DNA of 64,000 bases from Candidatus Rifleibacteriota bacterium (GCA_015233565.1 JADFXM010000012.1:99458-163457); one strand, 5' to 3'. Positions 9,167 through 18,406 are shown, numbered from the stretch's first letter. Notes: a model not told the origin generated them from the sequence alone. Numbers and translations: made by a program.

Positions 9167-9265
9167 ACTCGTTTGACGAGGTCGAAGCTCCAGTGAAAAC
9201 TGTTTATGCGTTTTCTAATTTGACTCATTATTTCAAAATCGGTGTACTAAGCACAACAATACATC

Positions 9266-10195
9266 ATGAATTTATACATTGGAACCTGCTCCTGGGCTGA
9301 CAAATCTCTCTTGAAATCCCGGGGCTTTTATTCCCCTGAAACTAAAACTCCGGAACAAAGGTTAGCCTTTTATTGCAAGTTTTTTCAAACTGTTGAAATT
9401 GATTCGAGCTTTTATGCCATTCCCAAACCAGAAACAGTTTCTCAATGGGCTAAATGGACTCCGGAGGGTTTTATTTTTCATGTAAAAGCTTACGGAGCAT
9501 TTACAGGACACCCGATTTCTAAATCAACCCTTCCAATTGAAGTCAGGAATGAACTTTCGGCAAACTTTACTTCGAACTCTTTCGTGATTAAAAATCGAAA
9601 AGCCATTGAAACTTTGATTCCTTTTTGGCAAAAAGCTTTTGAACCATTATTTTGCGCAAAAAAATTATTTGCAATATTGCTGCAATTTTCTCCAAAATTT
9701 TCATTTTCCCTTGAAAGGCTGAATTTTCTAAAAGACTTAAAAAAATATATGAATCCTTTTCCGATTTCTGTTGAATTTCGGAACTCAAGCTGGTTAAATG
9801 AAATAAATAGGAAAACTGTTTTTGACTTCTTGACAAAGGAATCCATCCATTATGTAATTGCTGATGAACCCAATGTGTCTGAGACTCTCACCATACCGTT
9901 TGTTCCAATTTCTTCCACAGACACAGCAATTTTCAGATTACACGGAAGAAATTCCCAAAACTGGTTCAAAAAGGGTCTTGAAGCTTCCTTAAGATATGAT
10001 TATGATTACTCGGATGAAGAACTATTCGAATTTATTGAAGAGGCAAAAGAAATTGCAAAAAAGGTAAAAAGAATTTTTGTGATGTTCAATAATTGTCATC
10101 AAACATCAGCAGTAAAAAATGCCCAAAGATTTCAGGAATTGTTAATTGGTTCTCCTGATTTGCAGACTAGATCAAATTGCAGTATTCTACTTTAA
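9266..10195 (+). CDS. DUF72 (YecE-like) family protein
   Basis: The protein of 309 residues opens with LYIGTCSWADKSLL and continues with EQRLAFYCKFFQTVEIDSSFYAIPKPETVSQWAKWTPEGFIFHVKA, the hallmark of DUF72 TIM-barrel proteins. Later motifs PISVEFRNSSW, VIADEPN, FRLHGRN and VMFNNCHQTSAVKNAQRF complete the family pattern at full length. Function is unestablished for the family; structures show a TIM barrel similar to xylose isomerase-type enzymes. It has no operon partner. The ribosome site is poor, but the N-terminal match supports this start. Confidence 0.85.
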   Translation: MNLYIGTCSWADKSLLKSRGFYSPETKTPEQRLAFYCKFFQTVEIDSSFYAIPKPETVSQWAKWTPEGFIFHVKAYGAFTGHPISKSTLPIEVRNELSANFTSNSFVIKNRKAIETLIPFWQKAFEPLFCAKKLFAILLQFSPKFSFSLERLNFLKDLKKYMNPFPISVEFRNSSWLNEINRKTVFDFLTKESIHYVIADEPNVSETLTIPFVPISSTDTAIFRLHGRNSQNWFKKGLEASLRYDYDYSDEELFEFIEEAKEIAKKVKRIFVMFNNCHQTSAVKNAQRFQELLIGSPDLQTRSNCSILL

Positions 10196-10299
10196 GGTGA
10201 GTTTCGAACTTATTTTATTCCTAACAATTATTGGAGATTGCTGGGAAGACGCTGGTGAAGGGTCCCAAATTTTCCGGAAAAGGGAGTCCGGAAAATCGT

Positions 10300-10329
10300 G
10301 GAGTTCGCCGGGAAGGCCGAACTCCTTTC
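10300..10329 (+). terminator. Strong hairpin, probable terminator
   Basis: GGAGTTCG (10300-10307) pairs with CGAACTCC (10318-10325), and the stem can extend inward with CC/GG; TTTCA follows. It closely resembles the hairpin at 2675 in outline (GGAG-pyrimidine-TCG ... CTCCTTTCA). It sits 105 bases after the DUF72 gene. Confidence 0.45.
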
Positions 10330-10410
10330 AGATCAGCGTGGATGGCACTTCTAAAAGATCCCAAAATTTACTTGAGGTTACTTTTTTCGAAAGAAATTGG
10401 AGAATGCGAA

Positions 10411-10566
10411 ATGCTGTCCAAAAACAATTTTAAAAAAATGTTGAATAGCCAGCTTAAAGAGTTTAACCAAAAAAAGGGCAATTTACTCATAGAATTTTCT
10501 GAATGCAAAAGTGTTTTGGATTGGCCTTTTTTGCCAGTCAGAAAGGAAAAATACAATGTCTTTTGA
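10411..10566 (+). CDS. Possible small protein (51 aa), unrecognised
   Basis: An ATG with GGAG eight bases upstream opens a 51-residue lysine-rich frame that overlaps the GH13 start by 11 bases. The arrangement would allow translational coupling. There is no homology I recognise, and chance remains likely. Confidence 0.25.
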   Translation: MLSKNNFKKMLNSQLKEFNQKKGNLLIEFSECKSVLDWPFLPVRKEKYNVF

Positions 10567-11845
10567 TTTGTTGAAGGGAAGAGGAATTAGGCTATACAAC
10601 TTGTTTCCAAGAATTGTTGGAAACATGATTAAATGGAAGCAACATTATCCTCGTGTAAGAAATATGGGCTTTAATGCAATTTACGTTAATCCCTTCCATT
10701 ACCCCGGATTCAGTGGAAGTCTTTATTCACCTAAAGATTACTACAAATTCAATCCATTGTTTATTGATGATTCCTCTCCACTTAGCCCAGGAGCTCAACT
10801 CAAGGATTCCATCGAGGCTTGCCACCACGAAGGACTTGTATTCATAATGGATCTAGTGATCAATCACACAGCTATTGATTGCACCTTAATTCAAGAGCAT
10901 CCCAACTGGTACCTCTGGAAAGAAGGGAAAATTATGCATCCAGGAGCTTGGGATGACGGGAAATGGGTTGAATGGGGAGACCTTGCCGAAATTAACAACG
11001 AGCACTCATCAGATCGCGAGAACCTTTGGAAATTCTGGTGGAAAATGATGTCCCACTACCTCGAAATGGGGGTTGACGGTTTCAGATGTGATGCCGCTTA
11101 CAAAGTCCCAGCAGAATTGTGGCGTTACCTCATTAACCAAAGCCGGGATAAAAAACCTGGTTGCCTTTTTCTTGCTGAGTCGCTCGGTTGCGCTTTTGAA
11201 AAAGTCGAGGAACTTGCAAATGTTGGATTCGACTATTTATTTAATTCCTCTAAGTTCTGGGATTTCAATCAACCCTGGGGAATGCAACAATACAATAAAA
11301 TTTCGCCTATTGTCTCTACGATTTCTTTTCCGGAATCTCATGATACTCCAAGATTATTGGAAGAACTCCAGGGAGATATGGGAACGCTTAAACGGCAATT
11401 CCTCTTCTCTACACTTTTCTCAAAAGGAGTCATGATTCCGACCGGCTTTGAATTCGGATTTAGAAAATCCTTGAATGTCGTTGAAACCATGCCTAATTCA
11501 TGGGAAAGCACCAACACCGATCTTACGGAATTTATTAAATCCGTCCTGAATCTGAAAAATTCCTACGAAGTTCTCAATATGGAAAAAGGATTATCCATTG
11601 TTGATCAAGATAACTGGTACAATGTGCTTTGCTTTAAAAGAAGTTCGGAAGGGAAAAAAACAGTCCTTGTAATGATAAATAAAGACAAAGCTCACCATCA
11701 AAGAATTTTTTTCCCCGACCTTTTGAAAATTCTTGGATCGGGCAAGCTAATTGATGTGTCACCGGAATATCATATGGAAAACGTTCCCCAGAGATTTGAA
11801 TATGGATTGAGACCAGCACAGGTCAAAATCCTTACAATCGCTTAA
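10556..11845 (+). CDS. GH13 (alpha-amylase family) glycoside hydrolase or glucanotransferase
   Basis: The ATG at 10556 with AAAGG upstream gives the natural start MSFDLLKGRGIRLYNLFPRI. The GH13 catalytic set is intact: nucleophile D179 (GVDGFRCDAAYK), acid/base E208 (LFLAESLG) and D263 (FPESHDTPRL); region I is MDLVINHTA. The sequence GFNAIYVNPFHYPGFSGSLYSPKDYY resembles GlgE/maltosyltransferase-like subfamilies rather than secreted amylases, and there is no signal peptide. It probably acts on cytosolic alpha-glucan. It lies 16 bases before a HAD nucleotidase gene, likely as one transcript. At 430 residues it is shorter than GlgE, so the precise reaction is open. Confidence 0.85.
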   Translation: MSFDLLKGRGIRLYNLFPRIVGNMIKWKQHYPRVRNMGFNAIYVNPFHYPGFSGSLYSPKDYYKFNPLFIDDSSPLSPGAQLKDSIEACHHEGLVFIMDLVINHTAIDCTLIQEHPNWYLWKEGKIMHPGAWDDGKWVEWGDLAEINNEHSSDRENLWKFWWKMMSHYLEMGVDGFRCDAAYKVPAELWRYLINQSRDKKPGCLFLAESLGCAFEKVEELANVGFDYLFNSSKFWDFNQPWGMQQYNKISPIVSTISFPESHDTPRLLEELQGDMGTLKRQFLFSTLFSKGVMIPTGFEFGFRKSLNVVETMPNSWESTNTDLTEFIKSVLNLKNSYEVLNMEKGLSIVDQDNWYNVLCFKRSSEGKKTVLVMINKDKAHHQRIFFPDLLKILGSGKLIDVSPEYHMENVPQRFEYGLRPAQVKILTIA

Positions 11846-11861
11846 CCCGGAGCCTAAGTTC

Positions 11862-13298
11862 ATGAAAACCATCAGTGGAATCCCATCCGGAAAAAGAGTT
11901 TTTGTTAATCGAACGCTCAATATGAACCATATCAAACTTATTGGATTTGATATGGATTACACACTCGTGACTTATAACGTCCCTGAATTTGAGAATCTCG
12001 CCTACAAGTTAATGCTTGAAAAACTTGTCAATGAAAAGTCCTTCCCCAAAGAGATCCTTAAGTTCGAATTCAATCCTGGTTTCATAATTCGCGGACTTGT
12101 CCTTGATTCAGAATTGGGAAATATTTTGAAGGTAAATTGTTTCGGCTACGTAAAAAAAGTCACCCATGGAACTCGCTTTCTATCACTTGAAGAAGGGAAA
12201 AAAATCTATCCGGTTTCATCAATCGATCTAACCAATCCACGATATTATATTATCCATACTCTTTTCTCTCTTGCTGAAGGCTATCTTTTTGCTCAGATGG
12301 TTGATTTTTTTGATAAGGAACATATTCCCGTTAACTTCCGAAAAGTTTTCAATGACGTCCGAGAGACCTTAGATCACGTCCACCAGGAAGGAAAACTAAA
12401 AGGCGCAGTAACCGAAAATCCCGAAAAATTCCTTTTCCAGATCCCCGAAACAATTCAGGCGTTGGAAAAATTGAAAAAATGCGGAAAAAAGCTTGCATTG
12501 ATAACTAACTCCGACTACGATTACAGCCAGAAAGTGATGAATTATTGTTTCCGGCCATTACTGAACTACCCATGGCAGGATCTCTTTGACATCATTGTTG
12601 TGGCAAGCAATAAACCTCTATTTTTCCAGGCAAGAAATAAGTTTCTGAAAGTTGATCGCGAATCAGGATTATTGTCTAATTACTATGAAACCCTCAAATA
12701 CGGAAACATATATCAAGGAGGAAACGCCAAACTCTTTCAAAAAAACCTAGGATTAAGCTCTTCCGAAATACTTTACCTGGGCGACCATCTTTACGGGGAT
12801 GTTGTGACTTTGAAAGAGAGTCTTGGGTGGCGAACTGGCCTTGTAGTCCAGGAACTTGAAAGCGAAGTAGCAAGCCTTGAAAAGAATTTTGAAAACTTGA
12901 GTCTCCTTACCCAAAAAATGCGGGAAAAAGAAGAATTGGAAGATGAAATCTGTGTTATTAAGGAAAAAATACTTGAAAGAACAAATCTTCCTGGGTTAGA
13001 TACAAGAAAAGATGAGTTGCGTGCCAAGATTGAAAAAATCGATTTAGTTTTGCAGGACCTGCTCCTTCAAATGCAAAAAGGATTCAATCCATTCTGGGGT
13101 GAAATTATGAGGGCCGGAAACGAAGAATCAAGATTCGCAACTCTTGTTGAAATGTATGCCTGCATTTACATGTCTACTGTCGGCAATATGGTAAATTATT
13201 CCCCACTTAAGTATTTTAGACCTCCCAGAAGACTTTTGGCTCACGATCCAAGTTCAACAGATTTTATCGGAGAGTTTTCCGGGGAAGAAACATTGTGA
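11862..13298 (+). CDS. HAD-superfamily cytosolic 5'-nucleotidase (IG subfamily)
   Basis: GGAG lies upstream of the ATG. Motif I is FDMDYTLV (residues about 26-33), matching purine 5'-nucleotidases of the NT5C2/NT5DC type, followed by the family stretch HGTRFLSLEEGKKIYP. Motif II is ALITNSDYDYS and motif III is ILYLGDHLYGDVV. A coiled coil follows (about residues 330-400), and the end has YACIYMSTVGNMVNYSPLKYFRPPRRLLAHD, a typical C-terminus. It should dephosphorylate IMP/GMP-type nucleotides. The length of 478 residues matches the family. It is 16 bases after the GH13 gene. Confidence 0.88.
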   Translation: MKTISGIPSGKRVFVNRTLNMNHIKLIGFDMDYTLVTYNVPEFENLAYKLMLEKLVNEKSFPKEILKFEFNPGFIIRGLVLDSELGNILKVNCFGYVKKVTHGTRFLSLEEGKKIYPVSSIDLTNPRYYIIHTLFSLAEGYLFAQMVDFFDKEHIPVNFRKVFNDVRETLDHVHQEGKLKGAVTENPEKFLFQIPETIQALEKLKKCGKKLALITNSDYDYSQKVMNYCFRPLLNYPWQDLFDIIVVASNKPLFFQARNKFLKVDRESGLLSNYYETLKYGNIYQGGNAKLFQKNLGLSSSEILYLGDHLYGDVVTLKESLGWRTGLVVQELESEVASLEKNFENLSLLTQKMREKEELEDEICVIKEKILERTNLPGLDTRKDELRAKIEKIDLVLQDLLLQMQKGFNPFWGEIMRAGNEESRFATLVEMYACIYMSTVGNMVNYSPLKYFRPPRRLLAHDPSSTDFIGEFSGEETL

Positions 13299-13400
13299 GA
13301 AACATGTTTTCTTTGGTGTACTATCACTTTCCTACCACCAGATGTTAATTTTTCAGATTTAATTGTGCAATGCAAAACTAAGGAAAGGCTGGTTTAATTG

Positions 13401-14027
13401 ATGATTAGTTTTTTTGGAAATTCCAAAGAGAAAGAGACAATTCTCAAGAAATATCCTAACAGAAGGCTATATGACCCTTCAAAAAATTCACATGTTACTC
13501 TTACAGAAATCGCTGACCGGGTAAAAATGGGCGAAAAGATTCGTATAGTTGATTATCAAACAGGAGAAGACATAAGCCAGGTTATTATGGGGCAAGTCCT
13601 TTTTGAAACCTTGAAAACCCGGCCCGACTATCTCCCACTTGATTTTTTAGTATTGATGATTCGTGCCCAGGACGTTATGGTCCGAGATTTTTTGCAAAAT
13701 GGACTCCCTCAATTCTATCAATATTATCTGGAACTGCAAAAAAGATTTTCCGGTGGAATGGGTTGGCCTCAACCGAATTTTCTTCCGGGCAATCTTTTTG
13801 GAGGCCTACAAATCAATCCTTTTATGAGACCTCCGAATGAAATTCCACCCATGCCGGGAAATCCTTCACCACCAGCAGCTGGAGATAATGAGGAAATGCT
13901 TCGGGAACTCAGAGATCTTAAAAACGAGATGGAAAAGCTTAAAACTGAGCGCCACAGAACAATCCCCGATCATGATGAGCCGGTAAAAGACAGAAAGAAG
14001 ATTTTGCGACGCAAAAAAAGCGTTTGA
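13401..14027 (+). CDS. phaR: PhaR, polyhydroxyalkanoate synthesis regulator
   Basis: The N-terminal 65 residues are the PHB_acc_N DNA-binding domain (ILKKYPNRRLYDPSKNSHVTLTEIADRVKMG ... RIVDYQTGEDISQVIMGQVLFE). A PHB_acc domain follows (RAQDVMVRDFLQNGLPQFYQYYLELQKRF), then a Pro-rich linker and a C-terminal coiled coil. PhaR binds PHA granules and, when free, represses phasin and synthesis genes. Two copies of the palindrome TTGC-N3-GCAA lie close by: one inside the 3' end of this gene (14002-14016), ten bases before a strong promoter, and one at 14201-14215. This suggests PhaR controls the genes downstream. ATG is chosen over an adjacent TTG. Confidence 0.9.
   Translation: MISFFGNSKEKETILKKYPNRRLYDPSKNSHVTLTEIADRVKMGEKIRIVDYQTGEDISQVIMGQVLFETLKTRPDYLPLDFLVLMIRAQDVMVRDFLQNGLPQFYQYYLELQKRFSGGMGWPQPNFLPGNLFGGLQINPFMRPPNEIPPMPGNPSPPAAGDNEEMLRELRDLKNEMEKLKTERHRTIPDHDEPVKDRKKILRRKKSV
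14002..14016. promoter_or_regulatory. Candidate PhaR operator 1 (TTTTGCGACGCAAAA)
   Basis: A palindrome around GAC lies within the last codons of phaR, 7 bases before a -35 box. The core TTGC-N3-GCAA recurs exactly at 14201 and in variant form at 28252. PhaR of other bacteria recognises TGC/GCA half-sites, which supports the assignment; it has not been tested here. Confidence 0.6.
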
Positions 14028-14052
14028 CATTTTTCCCTTCTTGTAGTTAAAT
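14024..14052 (+). promoter_or_regulatory. Sigma-70 type promoter after phaR
   Basis: TTGACA (14024-14029) and TTAAAT (14047-14052) are separated by 17 bases. It should start transcription just ahead of the small ORF at 14094 and the SDR gene. Confidence 0.65.
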
Positions 14053-14093
14053 AACCTTACAAAAATTAATTGCTACAGGAAGGGAAACGTCAA

Positions 14094-14291
14094 ATGAACA
14101 AAATTACAGCAAAAGGATTTTTCAGAAGTCCCGAAAGTTCCGTTTTTTGCACCAAACCTACTTCACCCTCAACACTTTCCACCGAAAGGATCAAAAATAA
14201 TTTTGCGACGCAAAATATAAAACTGCGAGCAGCTGAAGGTTGGTACGATTGCTTTGATTTTTCAAGATTTCCTGGAAACGATTCTGAATAA
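14094..14291 (+). CDS. Small hypothetical protein (65 aa) between phaR and the SDR gene
   Basis: The ATG has AGGAAGGG upstream and lies 42 bases after a good promoter. The product is Ser/Thr-rich at first, then basic, ending with GWYDCFDFSRFPGNDSE. No domain is recognised. The candidate operator 2 lies inside the frame (14201-14215), so the region may be regulatory with or without being translated. Its position suggests a PHA-related small protein or a leader. Confidence 0.45.
   Translation: MNKITAKGFFRSPESSVFCTKPTSPSTLSTERIKNNFATQNIKLRAAEGWYDCFDFSRFPGNDSE
14201..14215. promoter_or_regulatory. Candidate PhaR operator 2 (TTTTGCGACGCAAAA)
   Basis: Exact copy of operator 1, extendable by one base on each side as a palindrome. 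It lies about 110 bases upstream of the -10 box that precedes the SDR gene. Confidence 0.6.
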
Positions 14292-14300
14292 TAACAAAAT

Positions 14301-14328
14301 TTAAGCTTTGATTATAAATTTGTATAAT
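14301..14328 (+). promoter_or_regulatory. Possible promoter for the SDR gene with extended -10
   Basis: TGTATAAT ends at 14328; the -35 candidate TTAAGC is weak with a 16-base spacer. A dyad, ATCTGA-N7-TCAGAT, lies at about 14342-14360 between this box and the start codon. Confidence 0.45.
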
Positions 14329-14378
14329 AATGAAATTTGAGATCTGATTAAATATCAGATAAGAAAAAGGAGAAAAAA

Positions 14379-15110
14379 ATGCGTTTAAATGGAAAAGTTG
14401 CAATTATAACTGGAGCTGGAGCTGGAATTGGCAAAGCCGCCGCAATTCTTTTTGCTGCCGAAGGTGCTACTGTCCATGCATGGGATCTCAAAATGGAAGC
14501 TCTCCAAGCTGTTGCAGCGGAAGGAAAAGGGAAAATCGTCCCTCACGTCGTTGATGTAACCAATCGACCTCAAATTAAAGAAACTGTTGAAAAAATACTT
14601 GGAACCGATAAAAAAATCGACATTCTGGTCAATAACGCCGGAATTACTGCTGACGGACTCTTGATTAAAATGGACGAAGCCGCATGGGATAGAGTTATCA
14701 ATGTAAATTTAAAAGGCGTGTTCAATTGTTGTCAAGCCGTTATGAGAGCGATGATCGACAATGGCGGCGGAAGCATCATCAACACCTCTTCAGTGGTGGG
14801 CGTCTACGGAAATCCTGGACAAGTAAACTATTCAGCTACCAAAGCTGGAGTAATCGGAATGACCAAAACTCTTTGCAAGGAAATGGGGAAAAAGAAAATC
14901 AGAGTTAATGCTGTAGCACCCGGTTTCATCAGCACCGATATGACTGCCAAAGTCCCTGAGAAGGTTTTGACCATGATGCTGGAAAAAACCCCCTTACAAA
15001 GATTAGGAAGCCCAGAGGATATCGCCCGCGCATACCTTTTCCTGGCTTCTGATGAATCGTCATTTGTTAGTGGCCAGGTTCTCGGCGTTGACGGGGGTTT
15101 GTCCCTGTAA
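14379..15110 (+). CDS. SDR-family 3-oxoacyl-ACP / acetoacetyl-CoA reductase (FabG/PhaB type)
   Basis: AAGGAG precedes the ATG. The Rossmann motif TGAGAGIG (residues 11-18), the NNAG motif, the Ser of NTSSVVGVYG and YSATK give the full SDR catalytic set; the end, SGQVLGVDGGLSL, is classical for FabG. The enzyme reduces 3-ketoacyl thioesters with NAD(P)H. Its placement after phaR and the two candidate PhaR operators favours a PhaB role, supplying 3-hydroxyacyl-CoA to the PHA synthases at 26-30 kb. FabG activity in fatty acid synthesis cannot be excluded by sequence. Confidence 0.88.
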   Translation: MRLNGKVAIITGAGAGIGKAAAILFAAEGATVHAWDLKMEALQAVAAEGKGKIVPHVVDVTNRPQIKETVEKILGTDKKIDILVNNAGITADGLLIKMDEAAWDRVINVNLKGVFNCCQAVMRAMIDNGGGSIINTSSVVGVYGNPGQVNYSATKAGVIGMTKTLCKEMGKKKIRVNAVAPGFISTDMTAKVPEKVLTMMLEKTPLQRLGSPEDIARAYLFLASDESSFVSGQVLGVDGGLSL

Positions 15111-15262
15111 TTCCCTTCTTCTGAAGACCAGAAATTCTCGGTTAGCTCTACCAAAAAATCGAACACTTCTCAATAAATTCGGCCATCTGATTTTTCTGAA
15201 AAGAACCCTCAGAGCTAGTTAGTCGGTTGATTCAGCAGGAATCGTTGCCAAAAAGCTTTTTT

Positions 15263-15304
15263 TCAGCCTCCAAAAAGTAACTTTTCGGGGGCTGATTTTA
15301 ATTT
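15263..15304 (+). terminator. Terminator downstream of the SDR gene
   Basis: TCAGCCTCC (15263-15271) pairs with GGGGGCTGA (15287-15295) with one G-U, and an inner AAAAG/CTTTT pair; TTTTAATTTTT follows. Confidence 0.7.
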
Positions 15305-15338
15305 TTCGTTCTAACAACAAAGTGAAATTTGCCACCTT

Positions 15339-15766
15339 CAGAATTCCTGGTCTCGATAGTTTGCATTTTCTCGGAAAAGGGCTTCAAAAAGTAGTTTTCT
15401 GATTTTGGAATACTTTTCGGTTGGATTTTATCCTGAGAGCAACTTACATAAAACTAAACCGAAGTTCCCGAGTGAAAAAGCCCTCTTGTTATGACCTGAA
15501 GCAAAAAAGAAGCCTTTTTTGCCTGCTTTTTCTGTCCATGTAAATTTGACGCCTGAAAATAGCATTTGAAGATGGTTTCAAGGGTTTTCCTACTGTCCAG
15601 TAAAAACCGTCTGAAAAATGCCTTAAATTCGTTTACAGATCAGGATTTCAATAGATTTTGCATCCGGAACTTCGGACTAAATCAGAAGATTCCTGCCAAA
15701 GCAAGTTGGCAATTCATCAATTGAAAAAATGGTATCAAATTTAAATCCCCGAAATTGGGATGTCTG
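15339..15766. repeat. MITE-like element R2, copy A, split by an R3 insertion
   Basis: The left end CAGAATTCCTGG and the body match R2 copy B (25668-25872) closely over 15339-15453 and 15681-15766. Between these arms lies a 219-base R3 element. The right end is degenerate compared with the clean GGAATTCTG of copy B. No coding capacity. Confidence 0.75.
15454..15680. mobile_element. MITE-like element R3, copy A, with CTAA target duplication
   Basis: The element core spans 15458-15676 with ends ACCGAAGTTCC and GGAACTTCGGA, nearly perfect inverted repeats. CTAA flanks it at 15454-15457 and 15677-15680. The uninterrupted R2 copy B reads ATAA at the matching position, which marks this as an insertion with a 4-base duplication. 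Confidence 0.75.
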
Positions 15767-16042
15767 ACCTTGAATTGGAATTGTTCCAATGAATGTGGTC
15801 TTCCTTCCACTTATTATACCAATCCCAAATATTTCGTTCGTCCCCGCTGCTTCATTCTTCCAATCTTCGTTCGCGTTATTTCACTTTAAAAGGAAAGAAT
15901 GCTTCTATTATTCAATAGGCTATTTGGGTTTTGTAATAAATTCCATTTTTTCAACGTGAATTAACTGACGTCGCAGTCATTTGAAAAATCCGACTTCTCG
16001 ATAAGATGAATGGATTTTTTGGGATTGGTATTACTCAATTAA

Positions 16043-16271
16043 CTAAACCGAAGTTCCAAACGTGGCACATTGATAGAGTTCTGATTAGAGCAGAGCAAGA
16101 AGGAGAAATTCGCGTTAAATTAAAAAAAAACCTGTCCATGCGAACCTTTGTATGTTCTCTTGGGAGCATGATCTTCAAGGCATTACATGGACAGATTTTT
16201 GGGGAAAAATAAGCTCAAACAATCATCCTATTTTTGCTTTATGCCATTTTAGTCTTGGAACCTTGGACTAA
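16043..16271. mobile_element. MITE-like element R3, copy B, with CTAA flanks
   Basis: Core 16047-16267 (221 bases, against 219 in copy A), ends ACCGAAGTTCC and GGAACCTTGGA, again flanked by CTAA. The interior is diverged and holds an inner inverted pair, CTGTCCATG ... CATGGACAG. It ends 8 bases before the catalase stop codon. The short frame inside is not a gene. Confidence 0.7.
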
Positions 16272-16278
16272 ATGGCTT

Positions 16279-17739
16279 TTACTTTGAAACTTCAGTCATT
16301 GGAATTCCAAGAGCATCGGCAACTCCCTTGCCATATTCAGGGTCCGCCTTCAGACAGTTGCCTATGTGGCGAATCTGGATTTCCCTTGGCACACCAGCGA
16401 GTGAACAAGCAGTATTTGCAAAAAGTATTTTCCGTTTCTCAGGGCTCATCAGCCGAAAGAGCTTTCTGGGCTGTGAATAGTAATCCTCATCCATTCGATG
16501 ATTCCAGTGGTCTGCAGCCCCCTCCAAACTCAACGGCGGTTCTGCAAAATCGGATTGCTCCTGCCACTCGCCGGAACTGTTAGGTTCGTATCCGAGGGTA
16601 CTGCCGTAATTCCCGTCCACCCGCATTGCGCCATCTCGGTGGTAGCTGTGATACTGGCAGCGTGGGGCGTTGACTGGTATCAGGTGGTGATTAACTCCAA
16701 GCCGATAGCGTTGGGCATCCCCGTAAGAAAACAAACGTCCCTGAAGCATCTTGTCCGGCGAGAAACCAATTCCGGGGACAACATTGGCGGGGTTGAAAGC
16801 CGCTTGTTCAACTTCCGCAAAATAGTTTTCCGGGTTTTTGTTCAATTCCATAACGCCCACTTCAATCAAAGGATAATCCTTATGAAACCAGACCTTTGTG
16901 AGGTCAAAGGGGTTGTAAGGTAATTTCACAGCATCTTTCTCAGGCATGATCTGAACGTAGAAGGTCCACCGGGGATAGTCCTTCTTTTCGATGCTCTCAT
17001 ACAAATCGCGTTGGTGGCTCTCACGATCCTTGGCAACGATCGCTTCTGCCTCCTTGTCGGTCAAATTCTTGATCCCCTGTTGAGTTTTAAGGTGGAATTT
17101 AACCCAAAATCGATCTTTCTGGGCATTGATAAAGCTGAAAGTATGGCTGCCAAACCCATCCATATGCCTATAAGAAGCTGGAATTCCACGGTCACTCATG
17201 ACAATAGTCACTTGATGAAGTGCCTCTGGGAGAGAGGTCCAGAAATCCCAATTGTTCTTTGCACTCCGCATGTTGGTGCGAGGATCCCGTTTAACAGCAT
17301 GATTGAGGTCGGGAAACTTGAGGGGATCGCGTAGGAAAAAGACAGGAGTATTGTTCCCTACCAGATCCCAGTTTCCTTCATCGGTATAAAATTTCATGGC
17401 AAAACCACGGATGTCCCGCTCCGCGTCGGCAGCACCACGTTCACCAGCTACTGTGGAAAAACGGATGAACATATCGGTCTTTTTGCCCACTTTGGAAAAA
17501 ACACTGGCCTTGGTATATTTGGTAATGTCGTGAGTAACAGTGAAACTGCCATAAGCCCCTGATCCCTTGGCATGCATTCGCCTTTCGGGAATTACCTCTC
17601 GGTCAAAATGAGCCAGTTTTTCGATAAACCAAACATCCTGCAGCAACTGCGGCCCGCGCGGCCCGGCGGTCATAACATTCTGGTTGTCCACAACGGGAGA
17701 ACCGTTTCTGGTAGTTAGTTTCTTTTTCTCGTCCTTCAT
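16279..17739 (-). CDS. katA: Monofunctional heme catalase (clade 3, small subunit)
   Basis: Catalases disproportionate hydrogen peroxide in the cytosol. The 486-residue protein begins with [22 protein letters not shown], typical of KatA. Distal heme His is H56 ([15 protein letters not shown]); the distal Asn is in [15 protein letters not shown]; the proximal Tyr is in [15 protein letters not shown] at about residue 340. GAGGAG lies seven bases before the start. Base composition is richer in GC than the neighbouring hydrogenase and PHA genes, and the gene stands alone on the minus strand between MITEs, so horizontal gain is plausible. It gives oxygen-stress defence to an otherwise anaerobic-looking gene set. 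Confidence 0.95.
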   Translation of the reverse strand: MKDEKKKLTTRNGSPVVDNQNVMTAGPRGPQLLQDVWFIEKLAHFDREVIPERRMHAKGSGAYGSFTVTHDITKYTKASVFSKVGKKTDMFIRFSTVAGERGAADAERDIRGFAMKFYTDEGNWDLVGNNTPVFFLRDPLKFPDLNHAVKRDPRTNMRSAKNNWDFWTSLPEALHQVTIVMSDRGIPASYRHMDGFGSHTFSFINAQKDRFWVKFHLKTQQGIKNLTDKEAEAIVAKDRESHQRDLYESIEKKDYPRWTFYVQIMPEKDAVKLPYNPFDLTKVWFHKDYPLIEVGVMELNKNPENYFAEVEQAAFNPANVVPGIGFSPDKMLQGRLFSYGDAQRYRLGVNHHLIPVNAPRCQYHSYHRDGAMRVDGNYGSTLGYEPNSSGEWQEQSDFAEPPLSLEGAADHWNHRMDEDYYSQPRKLFRLMSPEKRKILFANTACSLAGVPREIQIRHIGNCLKADPEYGKGVADALGIPMTEVSK

Positions 17740-18406
17740 TTCTTTCTCCTCTAAATTTTTTTATTTTTTCATCCCATGTCCAGGATGAGTTTTCTGTTAA
17801 AATGTCAGTTTCATCAATTTGTCGGTCCAATTTGGACGAGGCTAAGTTTCAACATGAAATGATGCTTAGCCTGGACAATCATACTGTTGGAAAACCCCTA
17901 AAATTTGGATGATTTTATGTGCCAACTCGCTTTTTGGCTCCGATTTAGCGCATCAAACCAACACCACTTTGTACCGAATTCAATGTATCGAACTTTTCCC
18001 CACAGCCTGAATGAGCTTATTTTAGCGACAATCGCGAAACTAACCTTCGACCGAAGGAAGTCAGATTCCGGGTAGAAGCGAGGATTGCTCCCCGCTCTCC
18101 CCGCTCTCCCCGCTCTCCCCACAGTATCATACGAGCCCAATTAAGGCATACGGTTCTTCAGTTATATCATTATAACACAAATGATATCCCATTTCATTTG
18201 CTGTCCTTAAACATTGCGGATGATCCTTGGAATCGGCAAGACAAGCTCCTCAAGCTATTCCTTGAATTTGTCCCAGGGAATGTAGCTCTCGTTGCTTCAA
18301 CGGCTTATCCAGTAGTGCCAAACTCTCTGTGCAAATGATTAAACCGATTCTAAGCACTCGTATGCTGTTTGCAGGCTTGCTCCGGTAGTCGAACTCTGGC
18401 AAAGGG
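17740..18406. other. Gap upstream of katA
   Basis: Holds the katA leader and three 9-base tandem repeats (listed separately). No gene or clear promoter was identified. Short frames in it lack start signals. Confidence 0.5.
18094..18120. repeat. Three tandem copies of GCTCTCCCC
   Basis: Exact 9-base units at 18094, 18103 and 18112, preceded by a partial unit, GCTCCCC, at 18087. A slippage-prone microsatellite-like tract at the edge of the GC-rich patch. Confidence 0.85.

Noticed and set aside
16006..16212. 68-codon frame on the plus strand
   Set aside because: It lies inside R3 copy B and is not conserved in copy A.
16498..17334. Plus-strand frames of 141 and 107 codons
   Set aside because: Antisense shadows of the well-supported catalase gene.
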